The notes under the pieces are model-generated. The model was not told where the DNA came from, ran no database searches, and saw only the letters and a program-made list of their open reading frames with translations. A stretch of 64,000 bases of DNA from Chara braunii (Eukaryota; Streptophyta; Charophyceae; Charales; Characeae), in assembly GCA_003427395.1 (NCBI GenBank), contig BFEA01000601.1, positions 319,905 through 383,904 on the forward strand. Reading direction: 5' to 3'. The number at the start of each line of letters is the position of its first letter. The first letter of the stretch is position 1. The position numbers and the translations under genes were made by a program. This document shows positions 31,263 through 41,720 of the stretch, one piece after another.

Positions 31263-31983
31263 GAATAGTAGTTGTTCCTGCTAGGGTCGAGGTGGTGGAC
31301 ACACCCTCACCATCTCGAGAGATGGCCCAAGCTATTGACTTCGCCGTCGTCCCGAAAACACATTCAGACCCAAGCCAGAGGAGTGGTCTAGATCAGACCC
31401 GCTAGCTTCTTAGGCGGCATTGGTCAAAGCCCCGAAGGGTGAGATGTTCGTCAGCGAGGTGGTCATTGGCAGCCGCAACGCCGAGGCCTATTATGACACT
31501 TGCTCGACTAGGAACTTCATTAGTCGCGTGTGTGTTGAGAGGCTGCGCTTATAGGGGCAAGTGCAACGTCTGAGTCGACTCGTGGAGTCGACCTGTGCCA
31601 ACAAACAGCACATGGTAGTCAACGACTACCTGCAAGATGTTGAGTGTTGTTTCCCGTACGCGGGAGGGGAATTGAGGCATCGCGTCTCGTTCCTAGTGAG
31701 TGACGAACTCCCCATGGATATGTTGTTAGGTATGTACCTCTCTGTGGCACAGCCCCAGTTTGACTGGGACCGAAAAGTGGTCAAACACACTTTGTCAGGT
31801 GGAGGGACCGCCAGATTGCGTAAGTTCAAAGCTAGTAGTCTGATTGAGTCCCACGGTTGCATGTGTGCGGCCGCGTTCTATAATTATTATAAGCAAAATC
31901 AGGAGCAGGGTATGTACCTAGTTTGTCTCTGTTGGAGGCGAGCCGGTGAAAATGCCACCGGAGATAGAGGGAGTAGTTGCTAA
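31263..31983 (+). pseudogene. Protease of B
   Basis: VVIGSRNAEAYYDTCSTRNF then ISRVCVERLRL, an in-frame TAG at 31552-31554, then VQRLSRLVESTCANKQHMVV, FLVSDELPMDMLLGMYLSVA (flap-side motif) and PQFDWDRKVV. The active-site triplet DTG is DTC (31495-31503). The TAG is 19 codons after the Asp, exactly as in A. The second half (31561-31983, 140 aa) is otherwise open. Confidence 0.75.
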
Positions 31984-32446
31984 GTACCCTGATCTATATG
32001 AAGAGCCGACAGGGGTTGTTGAGAGGGAGGTCGTCCACACGATAGAGATTATCCCAGGGTAGGTCGTCCACGCGATAGAGATTATCCCAGGGTCTAGTAT
32101 CCCGAAGGGTAGGATCGATCGAATGTCTCCAGGCGAGCTTGATGAGCTTCGCCGGCAACTCAAGGAACTCGTAGAGAAGGGTTGGATCCGGCCGAGTGTT
32201 TCTCCTTATGGGTCTCCAGTACTATTCGTACCTAAGAAAAAGGAAGGAACACTTAGGATGTGCATTGACTAAAGGGGCCTCAATGCCATCACTGTTAAGA
32301 ACAGAGAGCCCCTACCGCGCATCGACGATTTGCTAGATAGAGTGCAAGGGTGTCGATACTTCAGTAAGATAGATCTGAAGTCCGGGTACCATCAGATTGC
32401 AATCCGGCCCGAGGATCAACACAAAACCGCATTTCAGGCCAGGTAC
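31984..32446 (+). pseudogene. Reverse transcriptase of B, N-terminal part
   Basis: Reads VERLHTIEIIPGSSIPKGRI-like linker (with a 36-bp repeat at 32022-32093), [46 protein letters not shown] followed by a stop, [40 protein letters not shown] and [13 protein letters not shown] begins after the Tyr codon TAC (32444-32446). The next codons of the RT are at 40928. Confidence 0.85.
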
Positions 32447-32929
32447 GGTGTCGGGACTGGTGAGTCCCGAATGATTTCCCGTCACTCGAGAGACTGTATA
32501 CGACCAATTTGTGCACGGCACAGAAAACCGGAGGTAGGAATGGTGGAAAGATCGGAAGCGTGGGCGCATACATTAGGAAGCTAGAGGCTGCCCAGAGTCG
32601 TCAGGACCGCCAAACTAGAAAGGGATCGTCTAAGCACGAAGCGCCAAAGGACTGTGAGAGAATAGCAGGGGGGATTCTTTCCCCAAGGACGGAGAAGGGC
32701 CGCCGGGAAGTCGGTAGTAGCATAGGAGGTGCGCAGCAAGGGAAGGAAGAAAATAGGAAGGGACGGGGCGCAAGGCGCTGACGTGACATGGCGGTAAGAG
32801 GGCCAAGGAGGCCGCCGGTTGGATGGGAGCCGGCACCCGAAACGAAACAGCGTGCGGGACTCAAGAGGAACGGGGAGCGTAGATCGTCGTAAGGCGGAAG
32901 GACGTCAAGAGCACCAAGGAAAGACGTGG

Positions 32930-33125
32930 TACAGGTGGGGCAGGACAAAGTGTCGAGGACCACATGGGATCGAAGGACGGGGCGGTACCGGCAAGACAAA
33001 GTGTCGGGGACCACGAGGGACCGAGGGACGGCGTGGTACCGACAAGGCGAAGTACCGAGGACCGCGTGAGACCAAGGAAAAGACGTAATGCAGGCGGGTC
33101 GAAGTGTCAAGGACCGCGTGGGCCT
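32930..33125. repeat. Array 0 in C: about four 51-52-bp units
   Basis: AAAGTGTCGAGGACCACATG-like units start near 32946, 32997, 33049 and 33100 with GGTACCG-type spacers. A further AAAGTGTCGGGAGCC at 33178 is a decayed fifth copy. No coding potential accepted. Confidence 0.6.
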
Positions 33126-35319
33126 AGATAAAATGGCGGCACCAGCGAACCACTAGCAGGACGGGTATCGATGGGATAAAGTGTCGGGAGCCGCCGACGG
33201 GGGCTGAAGGTCGGAGCCGTTGGCGGGATAATTGACGACCAGCCTAAGGGGGGGGCGCACGAGAGCGGGTCGTCACCCGGGATGACCCCGGAAAAAAGGG
33301 GGGGACTAGGAACATTAAGGAAAAGAGGAGAAGTCGGGCGCTGATGGAAATTGTCGACAAAACGAAGGAGACGGGCGTGAGACGGGAAAGACGGAGGGCA
33401 CCTGGGAGGACCCAAGGGGACCCTGGATCAAGCACAACAACGATAAAAATAAGATAACAAAATGTCAGATGGACGGGACTATCCAAGCCAGGGGTCCGGA
33501 TGAAAATGCTAAGTACCGCCGCGGCAAGCGCCAGGGGGAGGTGCTGAGGGGAAAAGAGGGAATAGTGGTAATGAGGGGGGGTTATTCCGGATCAGCCAGG
33601 GCAAAGAAAAACAAAATCCCAAGGGCCCGCATGAAGAAATGGCTGGCCGGAGAAAATCGGAACAAGGGGGCTTGAAGCTGGGAGCGGCGGCAGCCAAAAG
33701 GAGCCCCCTAGGACCATGCGGGTGCCACTATTGCAATCCGAGGTGCAACGGCCACATACCGGCTACAAAATCAAACCTTGGGAAAGGTCCAACAACTAGA
33801 AAGAGGAGAAATAGTTGTTGGACACTTGTCCCAACAATAATAAAAGAGAAAGGAGGGGAAAGGGGGAGAAAAAGGGGGAGAATGAGACAAAGGAGGAGGA
33901 ATGGGTGGAGGAAAAATGTGCCGCCAGGTTGGGACTGCAGCAATAAGGACTGGCAGGTCCCAATGATGACCTCATCCCTCCTAGATCCTAGGAGGGCAGT
34001 CCGGACTGCAGAGATAAGATCCTTGGGGCATTATCTCCGCAATATCTGAATTTAAGCACCAAAAAAAAAGAAAAATGCTTATGTGAGTTGGCCGGCTTAT
34101 TTTTGGGCCTTAAATCTGAAATCTGATCTTGCGGAGGAGGAGATCTAGCCGTTTTTTGTGGGCTGGCACAAAACGGCTAGCTCCGGAGTGAGGTGGCAGC
34201 AAAATGGAGGGAAAACAAAGAGAGGAAATGGACAAAATTGAGTATTTGGCCCAAGGGTTGGGCCAGATACACCAAAAAATTGAAAATTGAAGTTAAAGGT
34301 TCAAATTTGGGGCAAGGGGAGCTTGGGAGTGACTCGAAATGATGAGAACCATGGATCTCAGCCAAATCCAAGACTGAGATTGGAACCGCCACTTGGAAAA
34401 ATGCAACTGCCTACCCAAAAGAGGCCTAGACCAGGAAAAAGACGAAAAATGGGCCTCTAGGCCCTCAAAAGTCAATAAAGGCAGCATTTTGGGTGGTGGT
34501 ACCCCAAAAGACAGCTCTTTTCAAATGAAAAGAGGCCGGGGTAGGCCAAGGGGTAGTCCGAGAGGGTACCGACCACTCGGACTGCATGTACCTGGCGAAA
34601 ATGAGGCCCAGGTACCTCAAGAGAGGCCAAAACCAAAAATTTGGCCTTGGGGGTACCTCGATCCACCTAGAGGCACTTGGAAGGGCCTAGGGGTTGGGCG
34701 GTGCACCAGTTTCAGCCTACATAAGCTGGAGGTGCAGGCCGCCACTCCCACTTGAGCATGAGAGGAGCCCATGCTGCCAAAATGAGTCCGTGAGAGAGTG
34801 CTAGTGGAATAGAGCAAGGAGATGAGAGTCGGAGCTAGCCTGGAGCCTGGCTATGGTGATAGGGTTGAGGAAGAAGGCCTAGAGGCTAGGAGGAAGTGAG
34901 GAGATTGGTCCGCTATAGCCCTCAGGCTGTGAGGTAGGAGGAGAGGCTGAAAGGGGTCCCCTTAGCCCTTCTAGAGGGAAGGACTCCATAGCCTTAGAGG
35001 TAGGAGCCTGCCATAACTTGAGAGGAGGTGTGAGAGAAGGAGGAGAGAACTTGGGAGGTGGGGAAGCCATACCCAAGGGGCTAGAACCAAGCTTGGGATT
35101 CCATTGCCTAGAAGACCAGCAAGAGGTGAGTGAGAGAGGAGGGAGCTCTCTCCTCCTTCCTCCTTCTTCTTCCTCTCCTTCCTCTTCCTCTTCTTTTTCT
35201 TCCTCTTCCCCCTCTCCCCCTTCTTCTCCTTCTTCTTCCTCTTCCTCCTCTCCTCCTTCCTCTACTCCCTCTTCTTCCCATTCTTCTTCCTCCCTCTTTT
35301 TCATCTTCTCCCCCCTCTC
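33126..35319. other. Non-repetitive part of C
   Basis: GC-rich at first, then A-rich purine tracts (33840-33900), and a CT-rich tract with long pyrimidine runs (35140-35310). Words such as AGGCC and a CTATGG at 34849 occur. I see no recognisable protein. The Pro/Ser/Glu-rich open frames follow base composition only. Confidence 0.4.
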
Positions 35320-36440
35320 AATCTTGTATTTTTACTGATCTTGATGCTTGTGTAAGTTGCGATTCTTCTCGGGATACTTCGGTGAACTTTCGTCTAGTGT
35401 AGATGCTCTCAATCTTGTGTTTTTACTGATCTTGATGCTTGTGTAAGCTGCGATTCATCTTGGGATACTTCGGTGAACTTTCCTCTAGTGTAGATTCTCT
35501 CAAACTTGTGTTTTTACTGATTTTGGTACTTGTGTATGTGGCGATTCATCTTGGGATACTTTGGTGATCTTTCCTCTTGTGCTGATGCTCTCAATCTTGT
35601 GTTTTTGCTGATTTTGATGCTTGTGAGAGTTGCGATTCATCTTGGGATACTTCGGTGATCTTTCCCCTAGTGTAGGTGCTCTCAAACTTGTGAATTTGCT
35701 GATCGTGATGCTTGTAGGTGTAGCGCTTCATCTTGGGATACTTCGGTGATCATTCCCCTAGTGTAGATGTCATCAAACTTCTCAATTTGTTGATTTGAGT
35801 GCTTGTGTGTGAAGCGCTTCATCTTGGGATACTTCGGTGATCATCCCCCTAGTGTAGATGTCATCAAACTTGTCAATTTGTTGATTTGGGTGCTTCTGTG
35901 TGAAGCGCTTCATCTTGGGATACTGGGATACTTCGATGATCATTCCCCTAGTGTAGATGTCATCAATCTTGTCATTTTGCTGATTTGGGTGCATGGGTGT
36001 AAAGCGCTTCATCTTGGGATACTTCGGTGATCATTCCCCTAGTGTAGATGTCATCAAACATGTCAATTTGCTGATTTGGGTGCTTGTGTGTGAAGCGCTT
36101 CATCTTGGGATACTTCGGTGATCATTCCCCTAGTGTAGATGTCATTAAACTTGTCAATTTGTTGATTTGGGTGCTTGTGTTTGAAGTGCTTCATCTTGGG
36201 ATACTTGGTGATCATTCCCCTAGTGTAGATCTCACCAATCTTGTCAATTTGCTAATCTGGATGCTTGGGTATGAAGCGCTTCATCTTGAGATACTTCAGT
36301 GATCATTCCCCTAGTGTAGATGTCATCAATCTTGTTAATTTGCTGATCTAGATGCCTATATGTGCAGTGCTTCATCTTGGGATACTTCGGTGATCATTCC
36401 CCTAGTGTAGATGTCACCGATCTTATCAATTTGTTGATAT
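35320..36440. repeat. Array 1 in C: 91-bp satellite, variant 1
   Basis: About 12 units. The anchor GGGATACTTCGGTGA starts at 35371, 35462, 35553, 35644, 35735, 35826, 35917, 36016, 36107, 36198, 36288 and 36379: the period is 91 bp except for a 10-bp internal duplication near 35920 and a 1-bp loss. Typical unit: CTTGTGTGTGAAGCGCTTC, ATCTTGGGATACTTCGG, TGATCATTCCCCTAGTGTAG, ATGTCATCAAACTTGTCAAT, TTGTTGATTTGGGTG. Confidence 0.9.
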
Positions 36441-37560
36441 TGGATGCATATATGTATGGCGCTTCCTTCCGGGCTACTTCGATGATGTTTCCCCTTGATA
36501 ATTTGCTGTCAAACTCACCTTTTTGCTGTCCTTGATGCATGTGTATGGCGCTTCCTTCCGGGCTACTTCGGTGATGTTTCCCCTTGATAGATTGTTGTCA
36601 AACTCACCTTTTTGTTGTCCTTTATGCATGTGTGTATGGCGCTTCCTTCCGGGATACTTCGGTGACGTTTCCCCTTTGATAATTTGCTGTCAAACTCACC
36701 TTTTTGTTGTCCTTGATGCATGTGCGTATGGCGCTTCCTTCCGGGAAACTTCGGTGATGTTTCCCCTTGATAGATTGCTTCCAAACTCACTTCTTGTTGT
36801 CCTTGATGCATGTGTGTACGACGCTTCCTTTCGGGATACTTCGGTGATGTTTCCCCTCGGTAGATTACTGTCAAACTCACCTTTTTGTTGTCCTGGATGC
36901 ATGTGTGTATGGCGCTTCTTTCCGGGATACTTCGGTGATGTTTCCCCTTGATAATTTGCTGCCAAACTCACCTTTTTGCTGTCCTGGATGCATGTGTGCA
37001 TGGCGCTTCCTTCCGGGATACTTCGGTGATGTTTCCCCTTGATAATTTGCTATCAAACTCACCTTTTTGCTGTCCTTGATGCATGTGTGTATGGCGCTTC
37101 CTTCCGGGATACTTCGGTGATGTCTCCCCTTTAATAATTTGCTGTCAAACTCACCTTTTTGCTGTCCTTGATGCACGTGTGTATGGCGCTTCCTTCCGGG
37201 ATACTTTGGTGATGTTTCCCTTGATAGATTGCTTTTTGAACTCACCTTCTTGCTGTCCTTGATGCATGTGTATGGCGCTTCCTTCCGGGATACTTCGTGA
37301 TGTTTCCCCTTGATAGATTGCTGTCAAACTCACCTTTTTGCTGTCCTGGATGCATGTGTGTATGGCGCTTCCTTCCGGGATACTTCGGTGATGTTTCCCC
37401 TTGATAATTTGTTGTCAAACTCACCTTTTTGATGTCCTTGATGCATGTGTGTATGGCGCTTCCTTCCGGGGTACTTTCAAACTTTCCCCTTGGTAGATTG
37501 CTTTCAAACTCATCTCTTGGCTGCCTGACGCAAGTATGTGTTGCGATTCACTTCGGGGTA
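36441..37560. repeat. Array 2 in C: 91-bp satellite, variant 2
   Basis: About 12 units in phase with array 1. The anchor GGGATACTT lies at 36471, 36560, 36651, 36743, 36833, 36924, 37015, 37106, 37198, 37287, 37377 and 37468. Typical unit: TGTATGGCGCTTCCTTCC, GGGATACTTCGGTGATGTT, TCCCCTTGATAATTTGCTGT, CAAACTCACCTTTTTGCTGT, CCTTGATGCATGTG. It is clearly homologous to variant 1 (GCGCTTC, GGGATACTTCGGTGAT, TTCCCCT, TCAAACT). The switch occurs within about one unit near 36430-36470. Confidence 0.9.
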
Positions 37561-38300
37561 CTACGGTAGGCTTTCCCCTAGCAAGGATGCTCCCTAGCTT
37601 GTCAATTGGCGGTAGTTATGTGCGTGTGTGTGTTGCAGTTCCCGGTAACCTGTTCAGTCCACCCCTACCCCTTGCTGTAACCGGTGTGTGTATGTGTTTG
37701 TGTTGCAGCCCCGGTAACCTGTTCAGTCCACCCTTACCCTTTGTTGTAACCAGTGACACCCGGTATGTGTATAAGTGTGTGTTGCAGCCCCCGGTAACCC
37801 GTTCAGCCCATCCTCATACTTTGCTGTAACCGGTGGCATGCGGTGTGTGTATGTGTGTAGTTGCAGTCCCGGTAGCCCAGTTTAGTCCATCCTCACCCCT
37901 TGCTGTAACCGGTGACGTGCGGTGTGTGTATGTGTGTGTGTTGCAGTCCCAGTAACCCGTTCAGCCCATCCTCACACCTTGCTGCAACCGGTGACTTGTG
38001 AAGTATGTGTGTATGTGTGTGTGTGTGTGTTGCAGTCCCGGTAGCCCAGTTCAGTCCGTCCCCACCCTTTGCTGTAACCGGTGGCGTGCGGTGTGTGTAT
38101 GTGTGTATGTTGCAGTCCCGGTAGCCCAGTTCAGTCCATCCTCACCCTTGCTGTAACCGGGGACTTGCGGTGTGTGTATGTGCGTGTGTTGCAGTTCCGG
38201 TAGCCCAGTTCAGTCCAACCTCGCCCTTTGCTGTAACCGGTGACTTGCGGTATGAGTGTGTGTGAGTGGTTCAGTCCCGGTAGCCAGTTCAATTTTTTTC
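37561..38300. repeat. Array 3 in C: about 79-bp GT-rich satellite
   Basis: About nine units with TTGCAGTCCCGGTAGCCCAG, TTCAGTCCATCCTCACCC, TTGCTGTAACCGGTGACTTG and a variable GTGTGTATGTGT tract. TTGCTGTAA occurs near 37672, 37741, 37821, 37900, 37978, 38069, 38148 and 38228. The first unit follows a degenerate 91-bp unit without a break. Confidence 0.85.
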
Positions 38301-38437
38301 TTCTAAGTGATCGGTGCCTTCCAAAAGTAGTATGAGGTGGCCGAGCACTCGGGTAGAAAAGGGGGCACGGGGTTAAGAGTTAGGTTGCGTCCGACAAGCT
38401 TTCGCTGTCGCCACCGCTCCTCCAATCTCGACCACCC
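38301..38437. other. Junction between arrays 3 and 4
   Basis: Unique DNA of about 140 bp (GTCCGACAAGCTTTCGCTGT and neighbours). Nothing recognised. Confidence 0.4.
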
Positions 38438-39725
38438 CAATGCACCTTCCACCTTCATCTCCCACACCCGTCCACCATAGCCGACCACCCTCAACCCTTC
38501 ATCCTCCTCCATCACTCACACCCGTCCACCATAGCCGACCACCCCCGACCCTTCTTCCTCCTCCATCCCCCACGCCCGTCCACCATAGCCGACCACCTCC
38601 GACCCTTCTTCCTCCTCCATCACCCACACCCGTCCACCACCATAGCCGACCACCTCCAACCCTTCTTCCTCCTCCGTCACCCACACCCGTCCACCTTAGC
38701 CGACCACCCCCAACCCTTCTCCCTCCTCCATCACCCACACCCGTCCACCATAGCCGACCGCCTCCAACCCTTCTTCCTCCTCCATCACCCACACCCGTCC
38801 ACCATAGCCGACCACCTCCAACATTTCTTCCTCCTCCATCACCCACACCCGTCCCCCATAGCCGACCACCCCCAACCCTTCATCCTCCTCCATCACCCAT
38901 GCCCGTCCACCATAGCCGACCACCCCCGACCCTTCTTCCTCCTCCATCCCCCACGCCCGTCCACCCTAGCCGACCACCTCCGCCTCCTCCATCACCCACG
39001 CCCGTCCACCATAGTCGACCACCTCCAATCCTTCTTTCCCCTCCATCACCCACACCCGTCCACCATAGCCGACCACCCTCAACCCTTCATCCTCCTCCAT
39101 CACCCGCACCCGTCCACCATAGCCGACCACCTCCAACCTTTCTTCCTCCTCCATCACCCACACCCGTCCACCATAGCCGACCACCCCCAACCCTTCTCCC
39201 TCCTCCATCACCCACACCCGTCCACCATAGCCGATCACCCCCAACCCTTCTTCCTCCCCCATCACCCATAACCGTCCACCATAGCCGACCACCCTCAACC
39301 CTTCATCCCCCTCCATCACCCACACCCGTCCACCATAGCCGACCATCTCCAACCCTTCTTCCTCCTCCATCACCCACACCCGTCCACCATAGCCGACCAC
39401 CCCCAACCCTTACCCACACCCGTCCACCATAGCCGACCTCCTCCAACCCTTCTTCCTCCATCACCCACACCCGTCCACCATAGCCGACCGCCTCCAACCC
39501 TTCTTCCTCCTCCATCGCCCACACCCGTCCCCCATAGCCGACCACCCCCAACCCTTCTTCCTCCTCCATCACCCACACCCGACCACCATAGTCGGCCAAC
39601 CCCAACCCTTCTTCCTCCTCCATCACCCGTCCGCCATAGCCGGCCACCCCCGACCCTCTTCCTCCTCCATCACCCACACCCGTCCACCATAGCCGACCAT
39701 CCTCAACCCTTCTTCCTTCTCCACC
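38438..39725. repeat. Array 4 in C: 54-bp minisatellite
   Basis: About 23-24 units: CCACCATAGCCGACCACC, TCCAACCCTTCTTCCTCC, TCCATCACCCACACCCGT, with some units shorter by multiples of 3. Because the period is divisible by 3, several frames on both strands stay open; the longest plus frame gives an 18-residue extensin-like repeat (SRPPPTLLPPPSPTPVHH) for 330 residues. No start context, intron or flanking domain supports a gene. Each unit carries ACCATAGCC, one base off the LTR octamer GCCATAGC. Confidence 0.9.
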
Positions 39726-40924
39726 GTCCACGCTTCTCCACCCAAAAGTCTTAGGGGGTCGCAAGGGGGAAGACGTGCGGGACTTCAAGGTAGGGATCGG
39801 TAAGGGTAAGTCAATGAGCAAGGTCGATTAGGATGTGAAGCTTCTTGTTTTCTCTCTCTCTCTCTCTTTCCCCCTCCCTCTCCCTCCGTCTTCCTCCATT
39901 CCTTCAAAACTCTTTAACCCTTAACCCTTCCGTCACCCCTTCCCCTCCATGGCATGTGACTAACCTCTACCCTCACCTGTTACATTGCCAGGGAACGAAC
40001 GGAAAGGAACTTGGTCCTCACTTGGTGGAAAGCGAGGGCAAGGGAAGGGTTGTCGGTCCCTTGTGCCACCAAGAAGGAAAGGATGCGAGGCTACTGAGAA
40101 CATTTGTGAAAGCGAAAAGGAGTGTTGTTTTTGGACGAGGTCAGTTTGACTCAACCATCCTCCCGGACTGCATGACTAAGGCGATTGCATGGCTTGCTTG
40201 CGGGAAAGGGAAGGGAACTCGTAAGGGGAGTTGGAAGGCCAAGGGGGCTTAGGATTGCAGGAAGGGGCGATATGTTGACCCCAACGGGGATTGAACTTTG
40301 TCACTTGTCTTATGTGGTCTTGTGCAGGTGAGTTGCTTGGGACGATTTGGACGGGGCTGGATCCACGGATGAGGACTAGGGTGGGAGATTGGCTAAGGAA
40401 AGGACTTGAATGCGGGTTGAGTTGAGGCCGGCGCTTGGGTGGACGTTTGATGCATGGACTCGGCTTGTGTGCGGTTGCATGGAATGTCTCTCTCTCATTT
40501 GCAATTCGACGCCTGAAAAGACTAAGGGTGGCCTTGGGTAGGTGGATGTGATGCTAGTGGCTCTCGCAAAAAATATAGCGGCTAGGGGTCCGGGCGTCGC
40601 CACCTCACCCCAAGGATGCCGTCAGGGCTGGCTTAAGCTACTGGGCTTAGTGAAAAGGTGTGTGGTCCAATGGATGACGCTTGGCCTAAACACGAATCAA
40701 GCAAACGCCACGAGTGCCCAAAGAGCTACCATCAAGAGCGGAGCTACATCCCCCAATGTAAGGCCCTCTCGCAAAAGGCCCATCCCCATCCATCTCATAG
40801 CACTAGGTGGGGGTGCCCCTCGAACGAACGACCCGCGCCCTGAGCGTGAGCGGGGGCGGGTCGAGCCAAATGAGACCCGCAGTGGGGTCGACCAAGGCAC
40901 GAAAGTCCTTCAAGGTAAGTCCCC
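39726..40924. other. Right part of C
   Basis: Begins with a (CT)n tract (39851-39872). The rest is unique, non-coding, with CGGGGATTGAACTTTG (about 40280) vaguely like a reversed tRNA B-box. The last 120 bp are rich in GGGTCG/CGACCC words. No protein recognised. Confidence 0.4.
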
Positions 40925-41329
40925 TACAACGGTCTGTACGAGTTTGTAGTGATGCCTTTAGGTCTTTGCAATGCTCCTGGCACCTTTCAAGCTATGAATC
41001 GGATCTTTCATGACTACTTGGATAAGTTTGTCATCGTGTACCTCGATGACATACTTATTTTTAGTAAGATTGTCGAGGAGCATGTTGCGCACTTGGACAA
41101 ACTCTTGAGTCTTCTGCGACAGCACGAGTTCAAGATCACCGGTGATAAGTGTGAGCTTGGCTGCGCCCGTGTGTTATACTTAGGTCATGAAATTTCCGTG
41201 GAGGGATTGAAGCCCGATGACGCAAAGGTGGCCAACATTCGTGACTGGCCGCGTCCTCAGTCTGTGACTGAGATGAGGTCTTTCTTAGGGATGACCGGCT
41301 ACTATCGCAAACTTCGTGAAGAACTATAG
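40925..41329 (+). pseudogene. Reverse transcriptase of B, C-terminal part
   Basis: Continues the RT after C: NGLYEFVVMPLGLCNAPGTF, QAMNRIFHDYLDKFVIVYLD with the catalytic YLDD, DILIFSKIVEEHVAHLDKLL, CARVLYLGHEISVEGLKPDD, SVTEMRSFLGMTGYYRK. The polymerase core is intact apart from a missing residue at TFQ-AM (HAMN in relatives). A frameshift ends it at 41329 (RKLREEL instead of RKFVKNYS). Confidence 0.9.
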
Positions 41330-41720
41330 CATAGTTGCCGCTCCTTTGACTGATTTGACCCGCCTTGACACCCCATGGGAGTAGAGTGAGAGATGCGAGG
41401 CTGCTTTCAGACATCTGAAGCATGCGTTGACGCATTATGAAGTCTTGAAACTTCCTGATCCTGACAAGCCATTTATAGTGACTATGGATGCTAGCCAATA
41501 TGGCATAGGCATCGTACCTGCACAACAGGTGGGGAAAAAGTTGAGGCCAATTCAGTACATGTCCAAGAAAATGCCGTCTCAGAAGCTGGCCAAGTCCACC
41601 TATGAGAAGGAACTCTATGCAGTTTACAAGGCTCTGACCCCTTGGGAGGTTCTTCATCCCCAGGACTGATCATCAGACCCTGAGATGGATGAGAACCAAG
41701 CCGGTACTCTCTGATGCTCT
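41330..41720 (+). pseudogene. RNase H of B, N-terminal part
   Basis: Reads VKNYSIVAAPLTDLTRLDTP with a stop (WE followed by TAG), then HEVLKLPDPDKPFIVTMDAS, QYGIGIVPAQQ, YMSKKMPSQKLAKSTYEKEL and YAVYKAL. The first Asp (MDAS) and the Glu (KEL) are kept. At TPWEVLHPQD the frame breaks and about 15 residues are lost before DHQTLRWMRTKPVLSDALKH, which is in the next frame (41689). Confidence 0.8.

Larger units (their letters stand above)
32447..40924. mobile_element. Insertion C: 8.48-kb non-coding element with satellite arrays
   Basis: It interrupts the B reverse transcriptase. TAC stands at 32444-32446 and again at 40925-40927; taking out C and one TAC restores the conserved RT frame across the junction, so TAC is most likely a 3-bp target duplication. 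The left end starts GGTGTCGGGACT and forms a perfect 7-bp hairpin (CGGGACT GGTG AGTCCCG, 32452-32469). The right end is AAGGTAAGTCCCC. No long terminal inverted repeat or transposase was recognised. The interior holds five tandem arrays (separate entries). A 3-bp duplication would fit CACTA-like or some other DNA transposons, but the ends do not read CACTA. The class is unknown. Confidence 0.75.

Noticed and set aside
32601-33697. Pro/Ser-rich frames in the left part of C
   Set aside because: No domain, no similarity among them, and they follow the GC-rich repeat composition.
35320-38300. CRISPR array
   Set aside because: Units are contiguous 91- or 79-bp tandem repeats without unique spacers, in eukaryotic DNA.
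38440-39432. 330-aa extensin-like gene
   Set aside because: It is the 54-bp minisatellite read in one of several open frames; no signal peptide, promoter, intron or non-repeat domain.
32447-40924. Classic CACTA transposon
   Set aside because: The 3-bp duplication fits, but the termini do not read CACTA/CACTG and no matching inverted repeats or transposase were seen.
32447-40924. Helitron
   Set aside because: A hairpin is near one end, but there is no TC start, CTRR end or A/T insertion site, and a direct TAC duplication is present.
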